From Atrichornis clamosus (lineage: Eukaryota; Chordata; Aves; Passeriformes; Menuridae): a DNA stretch of 64,000 nt. Location: assembly GCA_013400975.1 (NCBI GenBank), contig WBMZ01011679.1, positions 310,001-374,000 on the forward strand, given 5' to 3'. Every line of letters begins with the position of its first letter. Within the stretch, counting starts at the first letter, position 1. Positions 38,804-52,446 of this stretch are shown here, piece after piece. The notes beneath the pieces are model-generated. The model saw only the letters and a list, made by a program, of their open reading frames with translations, was not told the origin of the DNA and did no database searches. A program made the position numbers and the translations under genes.

Positions 38804-41800
38804 CTATGAAAAAAAGTAATATAGAGTTCCATTAAAACAGAAATCTTAGCTAAAACAAAGCTGAACTTTAAAAACAAAGGAAAAAAGCTTTCAAACCATA
38901 TCTCCTAACTAACCTTAATTTATCAAGTCAAATAAGTATTTTACGTTCCATATTTAGTAGATTTTATTCAGAAGAGTAAGCAAATTCAGAATAAATACAT
39001 TAAAAGCATACTAATTGCCCCCAAATGAGGATTAGAAATTCAGCAAGTAATACATCTTAAGAATACACGTTAATGCAGGAACAATTCAAAATGTCTAAAC
39101 CACCTCATTGTACAAAATTCTGTGTTACTATTTGTACTCCTAAAATGAAAGCAACATCTATTCTTTCTCATGCTGCCACTACACCAAGCAAAGCAAGGCT
39201 GCCTTAGTGACAGTGTTGCATTTTTCTTATTCTTATCAACGTATACATTAATCCCCTGGTTTATAAATTCTTGTCTTCTAGTTGATTCCATACAATATTG
39301 TTTATTTTATATTATAAATATGTACTCCAAAGCTTCCAATGAAGCTAAATCAGAACGATGAGTTTCAGAGCTTTTAAATAACAATTTTGCATATTTAGAC
39401 ATTAAGCAAAAGAACAGCGTCACATTCAATACAGTTCTAACAAAAGTATTTCAGGATTACCTTTTCGTTATTGCTATGTACACTGGTAAATTGTCAGTGC
39501 TATGAGAATTTACATTTGCATTAAATGTAAAGTGCACCTATTCTCCACTGCAGAAAGTTTCTCTTTTCAGAACAGTTACACAGAACCCCATCTTTCATAA
39601 TATATCAAAGTGTCTCTCCTACAAAATGGCTAACATCTTCACAAGGTCAGAGGTAAAAGTTGCAAGTTTGCAGGAATAACTGATGTCTCCTGTTGTTTCT
39701 AGCAGGAAAACGCTGAGACTGCACTCAGGAAAAAAAAAAAATGGACTGACGAGCATTATATAGAACAAATGAATGTGGATTACAGCAATATTTGCACAGG
39801 CACTGTTTATAGCATCACTGTCATAGAAAGTGACCAAAAGAAGGGGAAAGAAAAATATCCCATAAAGCTTGTGAAGAAATCCTTGTTTTGGATAACTGAA
39901 GAAGAATAAGCTTTCCATCATAAAAAAACCCATGAAACACATTTTTTTATACAAAGCAAAACTGTACTTTCACAGTGACTCCTTCAAAGTTACCTCTGTT
40001 GAATTTCTTGATACAAGAGTAGGAGGGTAGAAGTCTCCTACAAAATGCTAAAATTTTTGATTAAGTTAATTTTAACAAATTATTTACTGATTTTCAGACT
40101 GGGCATTCTGTAGAATAAACTACTGGATAAACTCAAATGGGACTTGAGCATTAGTACAGTACTAGCAGAAATTACACACTTTCCTAACAGAGTGACCAAG
40201 AACATTTCTACTTTGAATCTACTTTTGCCCCCAAAATAATACCAGTAGGTCTCAGCCTCAGACAGCAATCATTCAAATGCAGATGTCTATTCGTTCCAAT
40301 CACACTGATCAAGTGGGCCTGACTTAACAGACCACACCTTCACATTCGGTGCAAATTCGATGCTTGAGTAACACATCTTGCCTCCACCCTTTCTTTAGCA
40401 CGACAGTGATTTTTCACAAATTATATGTCACAGCTTAAAATTTCAGGCTGATGATGCCTTGGGTGCTATTTAAGACACCTCTCCAAGATACTTCTGTTGT
40501 TAAGTCTCTTTTGTGACATCACATAGACAGCTCTCCAAATTCCACTAAATGTATTAAGTATGCATCTTCTTTGACTAAAACATGAGATTAGACACTCAAA
40601 CTCACATATAGATAAGCCCCTAAAGCCAAATTCTGTCCTATATGTTCTGTGTGTTTTCAACACAAAATAAGTGGCATGCCAAGACCTAGATTTTCCCAGC
40701 TGGAGGCATTCTTGGGTTCTCTCTTGTGCTTTCCAGGGTCATTTCTAATTTTTATTTAAGTATTTGCATTATATAAAGTAAAAAACAGAGTCTAGGGAAC
40801 AAAGTTGGTACTTGCTTGCTCTTCTTCTGGTGCTTGAAATTACGTTTCTGCTGCAGAGCAACCTAGTGTCCGCAGGAGCAAGGGGTTTCTACAGTCCTAT
40901 GATTAAGCCTACTGTCTTGGACAGAAGAGCTGTTGCCTCAAGGCCTCTTCGCTCCCTTTCCTTGCAACTGCAGGAAAATTCTAACCATTACACAATTTAT
41001 TCATCTTGAAAGCTATCCTTACAAGGAAAAGAATTAGCTTATTAGCAGTACCTGGGAGGCTGTGAAAGTACAGAGGGAGGTTAATAGAGATGTCTGATAC
41101 CTAAGATGTTCCACTGACTGTACCAGGAATTCAGCTTTGGATGTTAAACTACTAAAGGGAAGATGCTTCACCCCTTTTTTTGGATCTGGACAAGTAAGTG
41201 TACTTTAGATTTGGTGCTCACAGAGTGCAGATAATAGTTGTCACAGCTACCAAATAACACGGAAGTACAAAGTGCAGTTCAAAGCTAGCTATGAAACTGA
41301 AGTCTAGGGCTCCAGATTTAAACACAGGATTTTTTAAACATTTAAAACATTTTCATTAATTAAGAATTAAAAAAAAAAATTCTAAGTAGGTAAATACTTT
41401 ATGTAAATCATCAAGTTTGCATGACAAGTTGACTGAACTTCAATCTTCCATACCTACTGGTGATAAGTAGTCTTTTAGTTTGAATTTCTTAATAATCCAA
41501 TGATTTTTCAGCATAAATTTACAAGTCTTTTGAACTGAATTTTCTAGAACAACAACCACCATCAGTTTCTGTCAGTAACCAATACCAATATGAAACAATC
41601 CCAAAAATCAGCTCAGCTGTCTCATGCTAGAGTTCTCAAAAATCTTTTCTGAAATGTCTCAAAACTGAGCAGCTATTCAATATTTTGGTTAGTGTCATTG
41701 AATCTATATGTCTTTTTCATAGCTTTCAAACTGTGCTCTGCAAGACAGAACTATTAATTTTCCTCAAGGTTTCTTCTATCATGCTCATCAATAATTCCTA

Positions 41801-42714
41801 ACTGTTTTGAAGCATTAATTAGTCTATCTTTATGACACTGCTGTGAAGCAGAGGCTAGTATCTGTGCTAATTCAACAGACACAGAGAAGAAATATGGGAA
41901 AATTAATGCAAAGCACAACCACTTCCTTAGAGCCTCCAACTCAACAGGAACATAAGTGCCCAGAATTCTACAACATTTACATGAGACGTATGGTTTAAAC
42001 ATCAGAAATTAAAGTAATACAACTATTTTGTAATATTTATTAATTCTGAAATCCAACTACTGAGTTTTGTATTAGGCACTGATCAAGTTAAGAAAACACT
42101 ATCAATGCCCCTGTAGAAAAATCTGACATACGTAACTTGACAAGCAAAATTATTCTGATTGAATAATTTCTAGGGTTTTAGTTGTTAAACTCTGAAGGAG
42201 TAGAGGCTTAGCAATCTTTAAATGTTCCAAATATTTGCCAAATATGGGTTTCAGTTTAACTCCTTTCCTTGATATGGATGGACATATGAATTTCAAACTC
42301 TTTCTCAGTATCTGTGAAAGAAGTAATTTTCTCTATACCTTCAGACCTGTCTGAAATAATTAAAAAACCCGGCAAACCAAGTAAAACCAAACAAGACTGG
42401 AAAACACACAGGCAACTTAAGTAAGTGTGTTGTAATGATAAGCATCAGGCTGCAATGAGGAGTAGGTGGTAAAATGACTAAATGAATCTTTCTACAGATC
42501 AATGGGCATTAGTTGGATCACTCTTCTAGATTTTGTCACAAAACTCATGCTCATACAATATTCCTGCAGGAGTGCAGTCAGTAAGTTAAGCTATGGAATC
42601 ATAAGTAGCCAGATGTGACACAAATCAGCTTATTATCCAAATTTATACATAAATATATAAGGTTACAAAATATAACTTCTAAGAAATATTAGGCATAAAG
42701 GAAACATATTGTAC
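38804..42714 (-). other. DIAPH3: DIAPH3 intron (3.9 kb) after the last FH2 exon
   Basis: A GT-AG intron, starting GTACAATA and ending TTTTTCATAG on the minus strand. No recognised repeats. The ORFs at 39070-39361, 39619-39954 and 40812-41009 show no family resemblance, so I treat the interval as plain intron. Confidence 0.9.
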
Positions 42715-42879
42715 CATGAACATTGTCCTGAAGTTGTTTAAGTCCGTTAAAAACTCCTCCACCGAAACTTTCTTCAGATCAATGGCGTAATACCCCATCA
42801 CGTTCTGATAGAGCTTTTCCATGTTCTCATGCATCCGTGAAAGTTTCTGAAAATCTTCTTTGGCATGAACTAGAAAGCT
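42715..42879 (-). CDS. DIAPH3: DIAPH3 exon: end of the FH2 domain
   Basis: A 165-nt exon of 55 whole codons, phase 0 at both ends. It starts SFLVHAKEDFQKLSRMHENM, continues EKLYQNVMGYYAIDLKKVSV, and ends EEFLTDLNNFRTMFM. This is the last helical part of FH2, the ring-forming dimer that nucleates and processively caps actin filaments. GYYAID.KKVSVE and FLTDLNNFRT fit DIAPH3 better than DIAPH1 (which has EYFLFDPKKLSVEEFF, from memory). The exon edge is fixed by reading frame: only a start at 42879, after an intron ending in AC, restores the conserved KMS-SF junction with the preceding exon. The donor is ATG/GTACAA. Confidence 0.97.
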
Positions 42880-42896
42880 GTACACTGCTGTTAAGG
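42880..42896 (-). other. DIAPH3: U12-type branch site and AC acceptor
   Basis: On the minus strand the intron ends CCTTAACAGCAGTGTAC. CCTTAAC at 42890-42896 matches the U12 branch-site core (TCCTTAAC), and the branch A lies about 11 nt from the intron end, within the tight 10-15-nt window of minor introns. There is no pyrimidine tract, as expected for this class. The AG two bases further on (TACAG) would shift the frame. Confidence 0.88.
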
Positions 42897-43890
42897 CTGC
42901 AAGAATACTTCGTGAATCCAGTCAAACACACTTAACGTTGATTTGTATGTCATACACGTTTCTTATTGCATCAAATGAGGACCGAAAGAATTCTCTCCAT
43001 GTTGTATCTGCTTCCTAGTATTTACTGTGTATATTAGGCCTATGAATAAATTCAGGGACTTTCACCAAAATATCTCAACCACTTTAAATTTCAAGATTAT
43101 TCAATTACTATAAAATTTCATATGAAACGAAATGTATGGAACTAATCTAACCTCAAGCACCCATGGTAGTTTGTATCACTGCCTCCTTACTGAAGCTAAA
43201 TGCTCAGGTATATAAATTACAGCTTACATGGAATCTAGGTACAGATACCTGTAATTAACCTGAAGACTTAATCAAGAAATAGTATAGTTTCTACTGAAAT
43301 TAGAGTAAAAATAAAAATATTGACAAACAGTATTAAAAGTAAAAACCATGAAAGACAAAAAACTTCATTGTAACAGCAATGCATTTATTTCTGTTCCTGG
43401 TGGCTGCATCACGTATTTATGCTTTTTCTAAGGCTATTTTCAATGTCAATAAAACTTAATTAAATTAGAGGAAAACAATAAAACTACTTCTACAAAAGAC
43501 AGACAATTTATAAACAGCATCAAAATACTGCACAACACAAAGAAAACTAAAAAACCCTACATTTACTCAGGATTTATGATGATGTAGTTTGCCAAAAAAG
43601 CTGAAAGACAAAATGTTGTACATAGCCATATGTAGGTCAATTTCAGGAAGCGTGTACTTTAAGGGAATGGTAGCTAAACAAATATTTATGTTCCATTATT
43701 TTCCTGCTGTAGTAAAGACTACAAAAGACAAGAAATGGCAATTTTACCTTTACTCTTAACTGCCCACCTCATCTATTGCAAAAGAGAACTTAGTGTGTTT
43801 GCACACTTTCTACTACAGATTAAATACACTATGGTCACTTTGAAGCAGAGAATTTTTAATCAAATGCATTAAAATCTAGACCAATAGAAT

Positions 43891-44130
43891 AGCACAGGAC
43901 CTGGCACTTTTTTTACTGAACCTCATATCATTCAGCTCCACCTATCAATCCAGGCTGCCCAGATCCCTCTGCAGAGCCTTCCTTTCTCCAGCAGACCGCC
44001 ACTGTCACCCAGCTTGGTGTCACATGAACACACATTCATCTCCTTGATACCATCATCCAGATCATCAACGAAGATATTGAACAGGACTGGCCCCAATACT
44101 GAGCTCTGGGGAACATCACTAGTGACCAGT
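43891..44130 (-). mobile_element. CR1 LINE fragment, truncated at both ends
   Basis: On the minus strand, about 240 bp of CR1 ORF2 from the SDVPQSSVLGPVLFN region through DTKLGD and LCRGIWAAWI-like sequence to the ...CQVLC... region, ending near 43891. The catalytic-loop codons before DTK have been partly deleted. It is homologous to the middle of the CR1 copies at 12.3 and 25.2 kb. The missing 3' end implies later deletion. Confidence 0.88.
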
Positions 44131-45034
44131 ACACAATAACAATTTACTGCTGGGTGACTGTTTTCACTCTTTAGGTTTTTTACAATGCACTCCTCTTAGT
44201 TTTGTTTAGAGGCTGAATTCCACTTGAATTTCACTATTAAGTGTCCTTCTGGTTTGTTAAGGTTGCTTTTAAAATATCAAGTAAGAAATTCATGGTTTTC
44301 TTTTTGTGATTTAGAATCCCTGCCAGAAACTCATAAAACAATGATCTCAGATATGTGCAGGAAAGGAGAAATAATGCACTCTCACAACATTCTAATTAGT
44401 CACTAAGGGCTACTAGCTGGGTCTGTAAGTGCACAACAGCCTCCCTTACAACATTCTTGTAAAAAAAGGACTAATGTCAAGATTTCAATGATTTAAAAAC
44501 ATACATCTTCCACCACCCCTCAACCACTCAATTTCAGACTTTCTCTGACATGGCTCTTTTCTCACTACAAGCTTCTTTTCATGCTTTTACTAACTTCACA
44601 AGATGCAGCTCGTAAGCAGCTTCAGACTGCCTGTGCTGGCTGGCTCAAAGAGACCTGATGCTGCCAGCCCATTTTTCTTCTGCATCAATTTGAATCTTCC
44701 TTACTTAGCTCCCAAGATGAGCATACCACACAGAAGACTACTCTTTTAGACTTGAGATTCTTAAAAATTATTAAGACTCATAAAAAGCTGTTGGTGGAAA
44801 AGAAAGAAAGTTGCTGAGAGACTAGTCTGTAACTGCTGCCCAAGGACTCTATAGGAAAAGGGTTCTGAGAAACAAGATGTGACAAAACACCAGCTAAGAC
44901 CATCAAAAGAAATGTCATTAGTTCACAAAAATGCAAACAAACCAGAACAACAAAAAAGAGTGAAACTAGAAAACAGAATTCCTACATCTGGTTTACTTTT
45001 GATCCTAAAATTTAGGATACTTATTATTTGTGAT

Positions 45035-45074
45035 TCTTAGATTATTAAGAGATCTTAGATTATTAACAGATCTT
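45035..45074. repeat. 18-bp tandem repeat, about 2.2 copies
   Basis: TCTTAGATTATTAAGAGA (45035-45052) is followed directly by a second copy with one mismatch (45053-45070) and the first bases of a third. Confidence 0.85.
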
Positions 45075-48019
45075 GTGGAAAAATGTAGTCTTTTGCAATT
45101 ATGAAGCTGCTTATTTTCACAGAGTGGAAGGGTAATGGAAAATTAGATAAATTTGTTTTGTTGTCACTGTGTATAAATACCAAACATTCCAGTATCTTCC
45201 TTCAGTTTTCTAGGAAGGAAAGAAAAAGGATTCCAGATAATACCCTGAAAAAGAAAACTGGGGAGTGGGGAGGTGAGAGACAAAATTACTGTGATATTCT
45301 TCATGACACAGCTAAAATTACAGCTATGCTAATAGAGTCCACAAAAGCTGGTTAATTTTATACTGTCAAAAATTCACTCTCCTTGAATATTTGATGCATA
45401 ATTTTAAACTCAAAATACAGTACTCTGGAAAGATGTTTTCCTATCTAGTATTTCAATGCCAGACATGATGAATCCTGAGATTTTTATTTTCCATCTGGTG
45501 CATTATGGGATATGCCTAAGCTCTTGGCATTCTATTGAGATTGTGCTTCAGTTTAGGTATTTCTAATAACTCCTCTTCCTTTTCTCCTTAAATACGGCTT
45601 TTGTTAGCCAGCTCCAGCTAAACTGGAGACAACAGGGAATACTACTGAGTACAGCAATCCCAGCTGTAATTATTATGAACAGGTTGATACATATGCATTA
45701 TCAACTACACAATTCACTGGTTTTGGATGAATGAAGACAGAAGTACAGCAGAGCTGCAACACACGTGGGGACAAAAGGGAAATCACAAAGTTTGATACTA
45801 GTTAACTTTGTCTGAAGTAGCTTCACTGCATGGACTGCCTTTTTGGAATTGTTGGACTACACACCATTCTATTAATTAATGGAAGAGGAAAGCAATGCAG
45901 GCTGAGACAAATAATATCTGTAGCAAAATTTCCAACTGCTGTTTGGCCCTGCTTATTCTGGCAGCTCTTTTCATAGTGAATTGCTTGTCTGAAGTTTATA
46001 TTGATTTTAATATATTGTGGTATATAAAATACTAACGTAGTGAAGCATATTAAGCCAAGGAAAAGCAGTTGTTACCCTAGAAAAGACAGTGAATAACGTT
46101 AATCTCTACCTAACATTTCCTTAAAAGATCCCAATAGTCACCACTTATATTTTAGCAGAATCTTCAAAAGGGAACTGAGACTGCCACTGTACCAGATGAC
46201 AACCATCTCCATAAAAATGCTGCAAACCTTTCGAAGACTGGTGCTAAAAGACTTTGAGGTCACTTAAAATCATTACAATAAATTATTTTCTACTAAGAGC
46301 AAGTGGTGTGAATGCTGTAGCGCTCTGTTAAGTATTTCCCACATTTTGGGAAAATAGTTTCAATTGTTTGAAAAATACATATCGGAGAGACTTCTTTTTA
46401 TACACATATGCCAAGGTTCAACAGAAAAATTCAGCATCTGAATATAATAGTTCAAGAAACACATAGAAATGTTTAGATTTTTAAATTAGTACCTTCTAAA
46501 GAGTACTTGTCAAATAATACCTTTTCTTTGATTCACTCCTACTTATCTCTATGTAATAACACTAAAACAAATTGGCAGGTATTTGTATCACACAAAGCTG
46601 CTGCATCCAGTGTGCATATATCATATATTACAATCCAAACCAGTGCTAGCTATAATACACGCCTTAAGTCCAGACCAGAGAATAAAAGAATTATATACTT
46701 AAATTAAATTTACCTTGGTTACCAAAGGCCTATCTCATCACCTGTCCACACAGTTAACATCTTGACCCTGTCCCAAAGAGCGACACACAACCGTTTTTCA
46801 CCTAAAGAGCTCAGGTCCTGTAATCTCTGAAGTCCTTAGGATGCAGTGACATCTTACAAATTCAGTTTATGTTGCTTAGGGAGAACTTCAAACTATGAGG
46901 TCAATTAAGTAACCAACAGTTTGGAGGCAGCAAGTAACCCCTTCCCTGCAGTTAAAATGGGTTTCTTCTACCTCATTCAGTAGTGAAGGCTGTGACTCAG
47001 TTTAAGTGCTATTCCTTCCTTCCCTTTTCACAATGTCAACAAATCAAATTAAATGGCAGACAAACAAAGAATTGACCAAAAAAAGACTTTGTTTCCAGCT
47101 GAAAGGCAGCAATCAACTGATTGCCTCTCAAGTATTAGTTCCATAAGTTTCTGTAAAAAAATGACCATCAACACTACTTTTATTGGTAGGCTCAAACTTT
47201 TTCAGCTGCTACTTGGAAAATCACAAGATATGAGTTGTACTGATAAAGAGCATGTTGACTAAATCACTTAATTAAACTTTTAACATGTAATTTAAATACT
47301 CTCCATAAACCCACTAAATGTTTATTTTGAACGTACAAGTGTATTTTGTTCACTGTGCTTTTTATGGAACATTTCACTCGATGGATATAATACGTTAGAT
47401 CAATATCAATTCAATATTCTTTGACTTTCCTAATTAAAGGAAACAGAAGAATTGCAATAACAACTATTTCTTTTCAGCTGGCATACATACAATGGCTCAC
47501 AAATTAACACAATCTAATATATAGGAGAAATATTCATAATTACAGACTTTGTCAATAAAAGAGTGCACCAACTGTGCATATCTCTGACTTCCTGAAGAAA
47601 CAAGAATACTAATCAGTTCATTAGGGGGCTTTGGGTTGTGATATTTAGCGACAGGATGTAATAGCCTGCTCGTCCATGGAGCTTAATTGTACTCAGGATG
47701 AAAAATTATTTTCAACAAAGCACTATACCTTCCTTTTTCAGATTTCCTACTGGTTTCTTTTCATGAGCTGCATGCTTTTCAAGACATCAGCATCATTCAG
47801 CTTTCCTTGTCATAGGAATAAAAGTAAAGACAGGTCCAGTTTTCATCATGCTGTGCAGGATTATCTAACCTTTACATCAAACCTTTTCTGCTTTGTAATT
47901 TATTAAAGTTCCTGTTTTTCTAAAAGTGAGCTTCTTTAATTACTGTGTTCACAGACATGACTAGAAATCATATGCAACTTTGCTGTTTAGAAATTACTGC
48001 CTGTCTGCTGGGTCAGGTA

Positions 48020-49000
48020 GTAGGTGAGGGCAAACTACTTCTGTTCATGATATTTACTGTTCAAAACACTGTATTTGAATGGTCTAATACAATGAAATAC
48101 GTAGTATGGCTGGTGTAAAGAGCACAGCTGTCGGTCTTTAGGCCACAGAAGGAACTAGCCATGAGATAAGCACAGGAGGGAGCCAACAGGATGTTTCTAA
48201 CTCCAGGCCTGGTGGAGGTGGGATCTGGGTAGCACACCCTGGTTAATGCTTCCAGACAAGAATTCCCACTGTGGCAAACTGTGTAAAGAAGCAACTGCTA
48301 ATACACATTTCACTGCTCAAACAAAGATCACCCCAAGTTATGGGACAGATGGCAACTGTGACCACCGAAGACATCCCTCCCCAAATATGCATCCTTGATA
48401 CCTAGAACTTGGATTGTAAATTAAACCACTGTAACATGAACTTGAGATAAGATAAAGGTGGTACTATTGTCTGCGTATTATCTAGACCTAGCAGAAGGTA
48501 ACAAAGCTGGGGGAGAAGAATGGATCACTGATAATGGACGAAGAGAACACAAAAATTTATGGGCCACATGGAAAGCCAACTCAGCAACTGTGCTGAAATC
48601 AGCTCCAACTGGGTAAAAGGTAATTCTGGCAGGGGATGATCCCGACCACCAACTCATGGCCCACTGAACCAAGAAACCCACTGGCTACAAAGGAGAGAAG
48701 GACTGAGCATGGGACTAATTAGTATTAGAAGCAAAGGAATCATTTAGCCAGTACAATAAGAGAACTGTGTAGCCAATAAGCATTAATTTCCTTGTTTGCT
48801 AAAATTGCATAAGTAGTGACAAGTTTTGAACAGCCTCGGGACACCCCATCACAGAGAAGCCCAGGGTGAAGAAGGACCAACAGGACACTGCTGGATCCAC
48901 AGGGGACTGTCTCCTGCTTGACATCTGCCTCCACCTCTCCATTTAGTGTTAAATAAAATGTGTATTTATTGACTTCAGCATATAATCTTGTCTCACTAAT
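48020..49000 (+). mobile_element. Probable endogenous-retrovirus LTR (family not recognised)
   Basis: This roughly 1-kb block differs from its surroundings in composition and carries an LTR-like order of signals: a CCAAT box (GTAGCCAATAAGC at about 48771), a weak TATA-like GCATAAG some 35 bp later, a GC-richer downstream part with CATCACAGAGAAGCCCAGGG, then GTTAAATAAAATGTG (polyadenylation signal near 48952) and a short U5-like tail. I did not find convincing TG...CA ends or a target-site duplication, and no retroviral genes flank it, so the boundaries and the class are uncertain. It could be another kind of inserted element or a processed transcript. Confidence 0.4.
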
Positions 49001-50110
49001 TGGATCTTAATAATTGGTTTTACCTGTACTGGTTTATTCTAAGACCAAATATTCATTTTGCCTGTTTCTGACAGCAGTCAGTACCCAACAATTAGGAAAA
49101 ACAAGGAGGAAACTCGGCAAATATAGTATGATAATTCAACTGATGTACTATTCAGTTTCTATCAGTCTGCACATTAGTAATTTTTCTGAGCTAAAGCTAC
49201 CTCTGGACTACTGTGCTTAGTTCTTGATGTAAAATCTCTAGCTACCTATCCAAGCCTTATAAGAAATTCATTCACATTTTCAGTTCAACTGTCTGTTGTC
49301 CAAGAAAACATTTCTTTTAGTATGTTTTAACTTGCTGAACAGTATTTTACATGGGATGAACCCTAGTTATTTATAAGACACAAAGAATATAGTCCTCTCT
49401 TTCCTTCTGTATGGACATAAAAAAAGTATTTTTACTGTATTTTCTTAACTTTCTTGATTTTCCACTGTCATAGCCTTACTCTATTAAAACATCCCTTATG
49501 CATAAACTATTGGCAACTGCTGCTCATTGCCACCATTCTCTGCCACATCAGTAGGTATACAGCATACTTTGTGAGATAGGCTAATGGAAGAACTGATGAC
49601 GTTAGAGTATTGCTGATTTTATATAATATTTATGTTTTCTGCTTGCTTTCAACTGCATTTGTTCCTGATTGTTCTAATATGGTATTTTTCCTTCAGACCT
49701 ATTACTCTACAATCACTGAAGTTCACTTGCTGCTTTGTCAGCATCTGCCAGCACCTCCCTTTAGCATAAGGGGTTTTTTAAAAGATATTAATGCAGAAAA
49801 AAAAGTAATCAAACCAGTTTTCACCTAAGAAATTTCTTTCCTTAAAAGTCTTTTTTAAAACACCTTGTTGAAACATGCATGGATATTCAGTTATGTTCTA
49901 CTGACTTCTTACCTTAATCTGCATACTGCAATAGACCTGCAAGGGATAGTTTCGCTATACAAAACACACACAGACTCTCCATCACATTTTATCTCAAATA
50001 AATATGTTTTCTTTTTATTTAGTCTTCATCAGTTTTCTTGGTAGAGAAGCCTGACGTGCAGAACCTCCTTGCAGTCTTTCTAAAAAACTCAGGGGCTTCT
50101 TTTCAGCTTT

Positions 50111-50219
50111 GACCTGGACTAGTGGAAGGTATCCCTGCCCACAGCAGAGGGGTTGGTACCAGATGACCTTTTAGGTTCCTTCCAACCCAAATCATTCTGA
50201 TTCCTCAATTCTATGATTC
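50111..50219 (+). mobile_element. CR1 3'-end fragment
   Basis: About 110 bp of CR1 3' UTR in plus orientation: GACCTGGACTAGTGGAAGG, GAGGGGTTGGTACCAGATGA, GGTTCCTTCCAACCC and a terminal AATTCTATGATTC. Severely 5' truncated. Confidence 0.93.
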
Positions 50220-51084
50220 CTTTGTGTCTTTGGCTAGCTTAGTTCATGCAGGAATCTGTAGTCCATTAAGTTTATATTTGAGCTAATTTTGAAATTTTTT
50301 CAAGTGTTTTGTGACCACTGCTTACTCCTGGGGATTTTTTGCTATTTATTTTATAATAAGAAAAAATATTCTACTGATTCCTTCATTTGACACCATTCTT
50401 CCATTTAAAATATTACACACTAGGGTCAACTGAAGTTCCTCCCAGAGAAAACTGATACAAAGAACAAATTTAACTATATGGCTATGGCTTATCTTCTTGG
50501 CACACATTGACAATCCACATCTTCTCTGTCAGGATTAGAGCTTTTGAGATGCCTGAAAAACATGAAGTGTAGATCCTCCTTTGCATTTCCTAAGATGATC
50601 ACTGTGCTTTTTAAGCAATCAGTAAACTGCTCTAATGGTCTTCATATACGGGGATGGAATTTCAATCCCTAAAAAAGTTATGGTACTTATTAACATGGTC
50701 TGCCTACTTATTCTGTCTTAAATATAATTTATAACCTTATATCACAGTATTCCACTCAATTCTGCCAAGAAGTTTCAGAAATGTCCAATATGTCAGTAAC
50801 GTAAAGGAAAATGAGGCAGCCTACAAAATCATTTTTTTAAATTTTAGATGTTTGGTATTAAGTACATCTTTATTCATCAACTTTTCTCTTGCTGTCCTTC
50901 TCAAACAAATTTTTGGGGGGATTCACCCGTTCTCAACTGGATTTTGCTAATTAATTTCTTACCTCTTTTATAACTATGTATCCAAAGAAAGCTGCATACT
51001 AAGCTATCCATTCCTTCAAAACCTAGTCCTTTGCTAAAAATGCTGAAAGTTAGAGGGTATTTTAAATGCCTGCATCGTGACTAT

Positions 51085-51141
51085 TTTGGATTAGATGATC
51101 ATTGTAGGTCCATTCCAACTGAAAAAGTCTATTCTGTTCTA
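51085..51141 (+). mobile_element. Decayed CR1 3'-end fragment
   Basis: TTGGATTAGATGATCATTGT, then AGGTCCATTCCAACTG and TCTATTCTGTTCT follow the CR1 3'-end pattern with more divergence than the neighbouring copy at 50.1 kb. Probably an older insertion. Confidence 0.65.
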
Positions 51142-52446
51142 ACAGATTAAGAAGAGCCTTCCCATTCCTAACTGCCTAGATTACACATCACTTTCCTAAC
51201 AAAGGACAGACTAAGTCCTAGCAGTATTCTCTGAAAGCTCTCATGGATATATTTTCCCCTAACTTCCCGGCAATATGTTATTTCTTGCCTTTAGGACCCA
51301 TCTCCTAGTTCTTCTATTATGCTATCAGTTTCTTCAGGGACAAAACTTAGGTTTCATACTGTAAAGATACCATGCTGGTGGGCTGCAACATATTTCTCAA
51401 AAACACAGGGAAAAAAAAGGCATCAGTACCAACAGTAAACAGAACAACCTCAACAACAATATACCTGACCTTACAAAAAATCAGTAGCAACACTGAAAGG
51501 TTCAGATAACCCACACTGGCCAGAGAAGGCCTGAAGCCAAGTTACAAACACTTAGGTTGCAGCTAATCTAATGAAGACGAAACTGGCCCTAATACAGGAA
51601 GAACCAGTACATCCATTCGGCCTCAGGGTCGCTTGCCATATCTCATTTAATAGGATGAGATGAATCAAGAGGACTGTGTCCTGAGTGCCCCTGCCTTTGT
51701 ACATAACACAGCACTCTTCTGGCTAGGTAATAACCTAACTATGCATGCAGAGCAGATTTCAACCTGTCTGCTCATATTTCTGCTTCCAGATTAGTCCTGG
51801 TGCCAAGCATATATGACCAACATTTGCTAGAGACATTTAAGTGAAAGAATGGTTTTCTTCCTGTTTAGTTAATTATCTTCATGTCACAAGGTGTTCTTAG
51901 GAAAGACAGGCAGTGAAGTTGGCTGCAGGATTTGGAATAAATAGTGAGAAAAGCAATTTTGGCAAAAATAAGACCAGAAAACAGTTTTCATGGGCTATGA
52001 ATCTCATTTTTGAAATAAGAGAAATTTTCTGGTTCTGTGTTCCATGTACAAAAACATTCACAATGGTAATGCATACACTAGAAAACAAATAGACCCAGGG
52101 TAAGAGACATATTTTTCTAAGATACTCTGACATAAAAAAAACATTTAAGTCATTTAACACTAGAGTGCTTAACATTCCTATTGTAACTTCTTTTCACTAA
52201 GTTAAGAAACTAATATACAGTGTAAAACCTTAGAGTAAGAATTTTTTTCCTCATTCATTCCACTTCAGATGAATCCTTTAATTGGACTGCTCATGTATTT
52301 AGTTTTTGAGAGGAAAAAAAAGTTGTATTTTTCAAAAATACATGCTACAAACTAGACAGAAGTTATGAAAAGAAATTTAAAATTTAAAGGAATTAAGTTA
52401 CTTAGGGATTTTTCTTTTGTTTTGTTTTGTTGTTTAGGAGTACTCC

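Noticed and set aside
40812..41009. Plus-strand ORF beginning LLALLLVLEITFLLQ, which looks like a signal peptide
   Set aside because: It starts at TTG with no ATG, lies within an intron on the opposite strand, has no downstream domain and is short. Hydrophobic runs are common in AT-rich noise.
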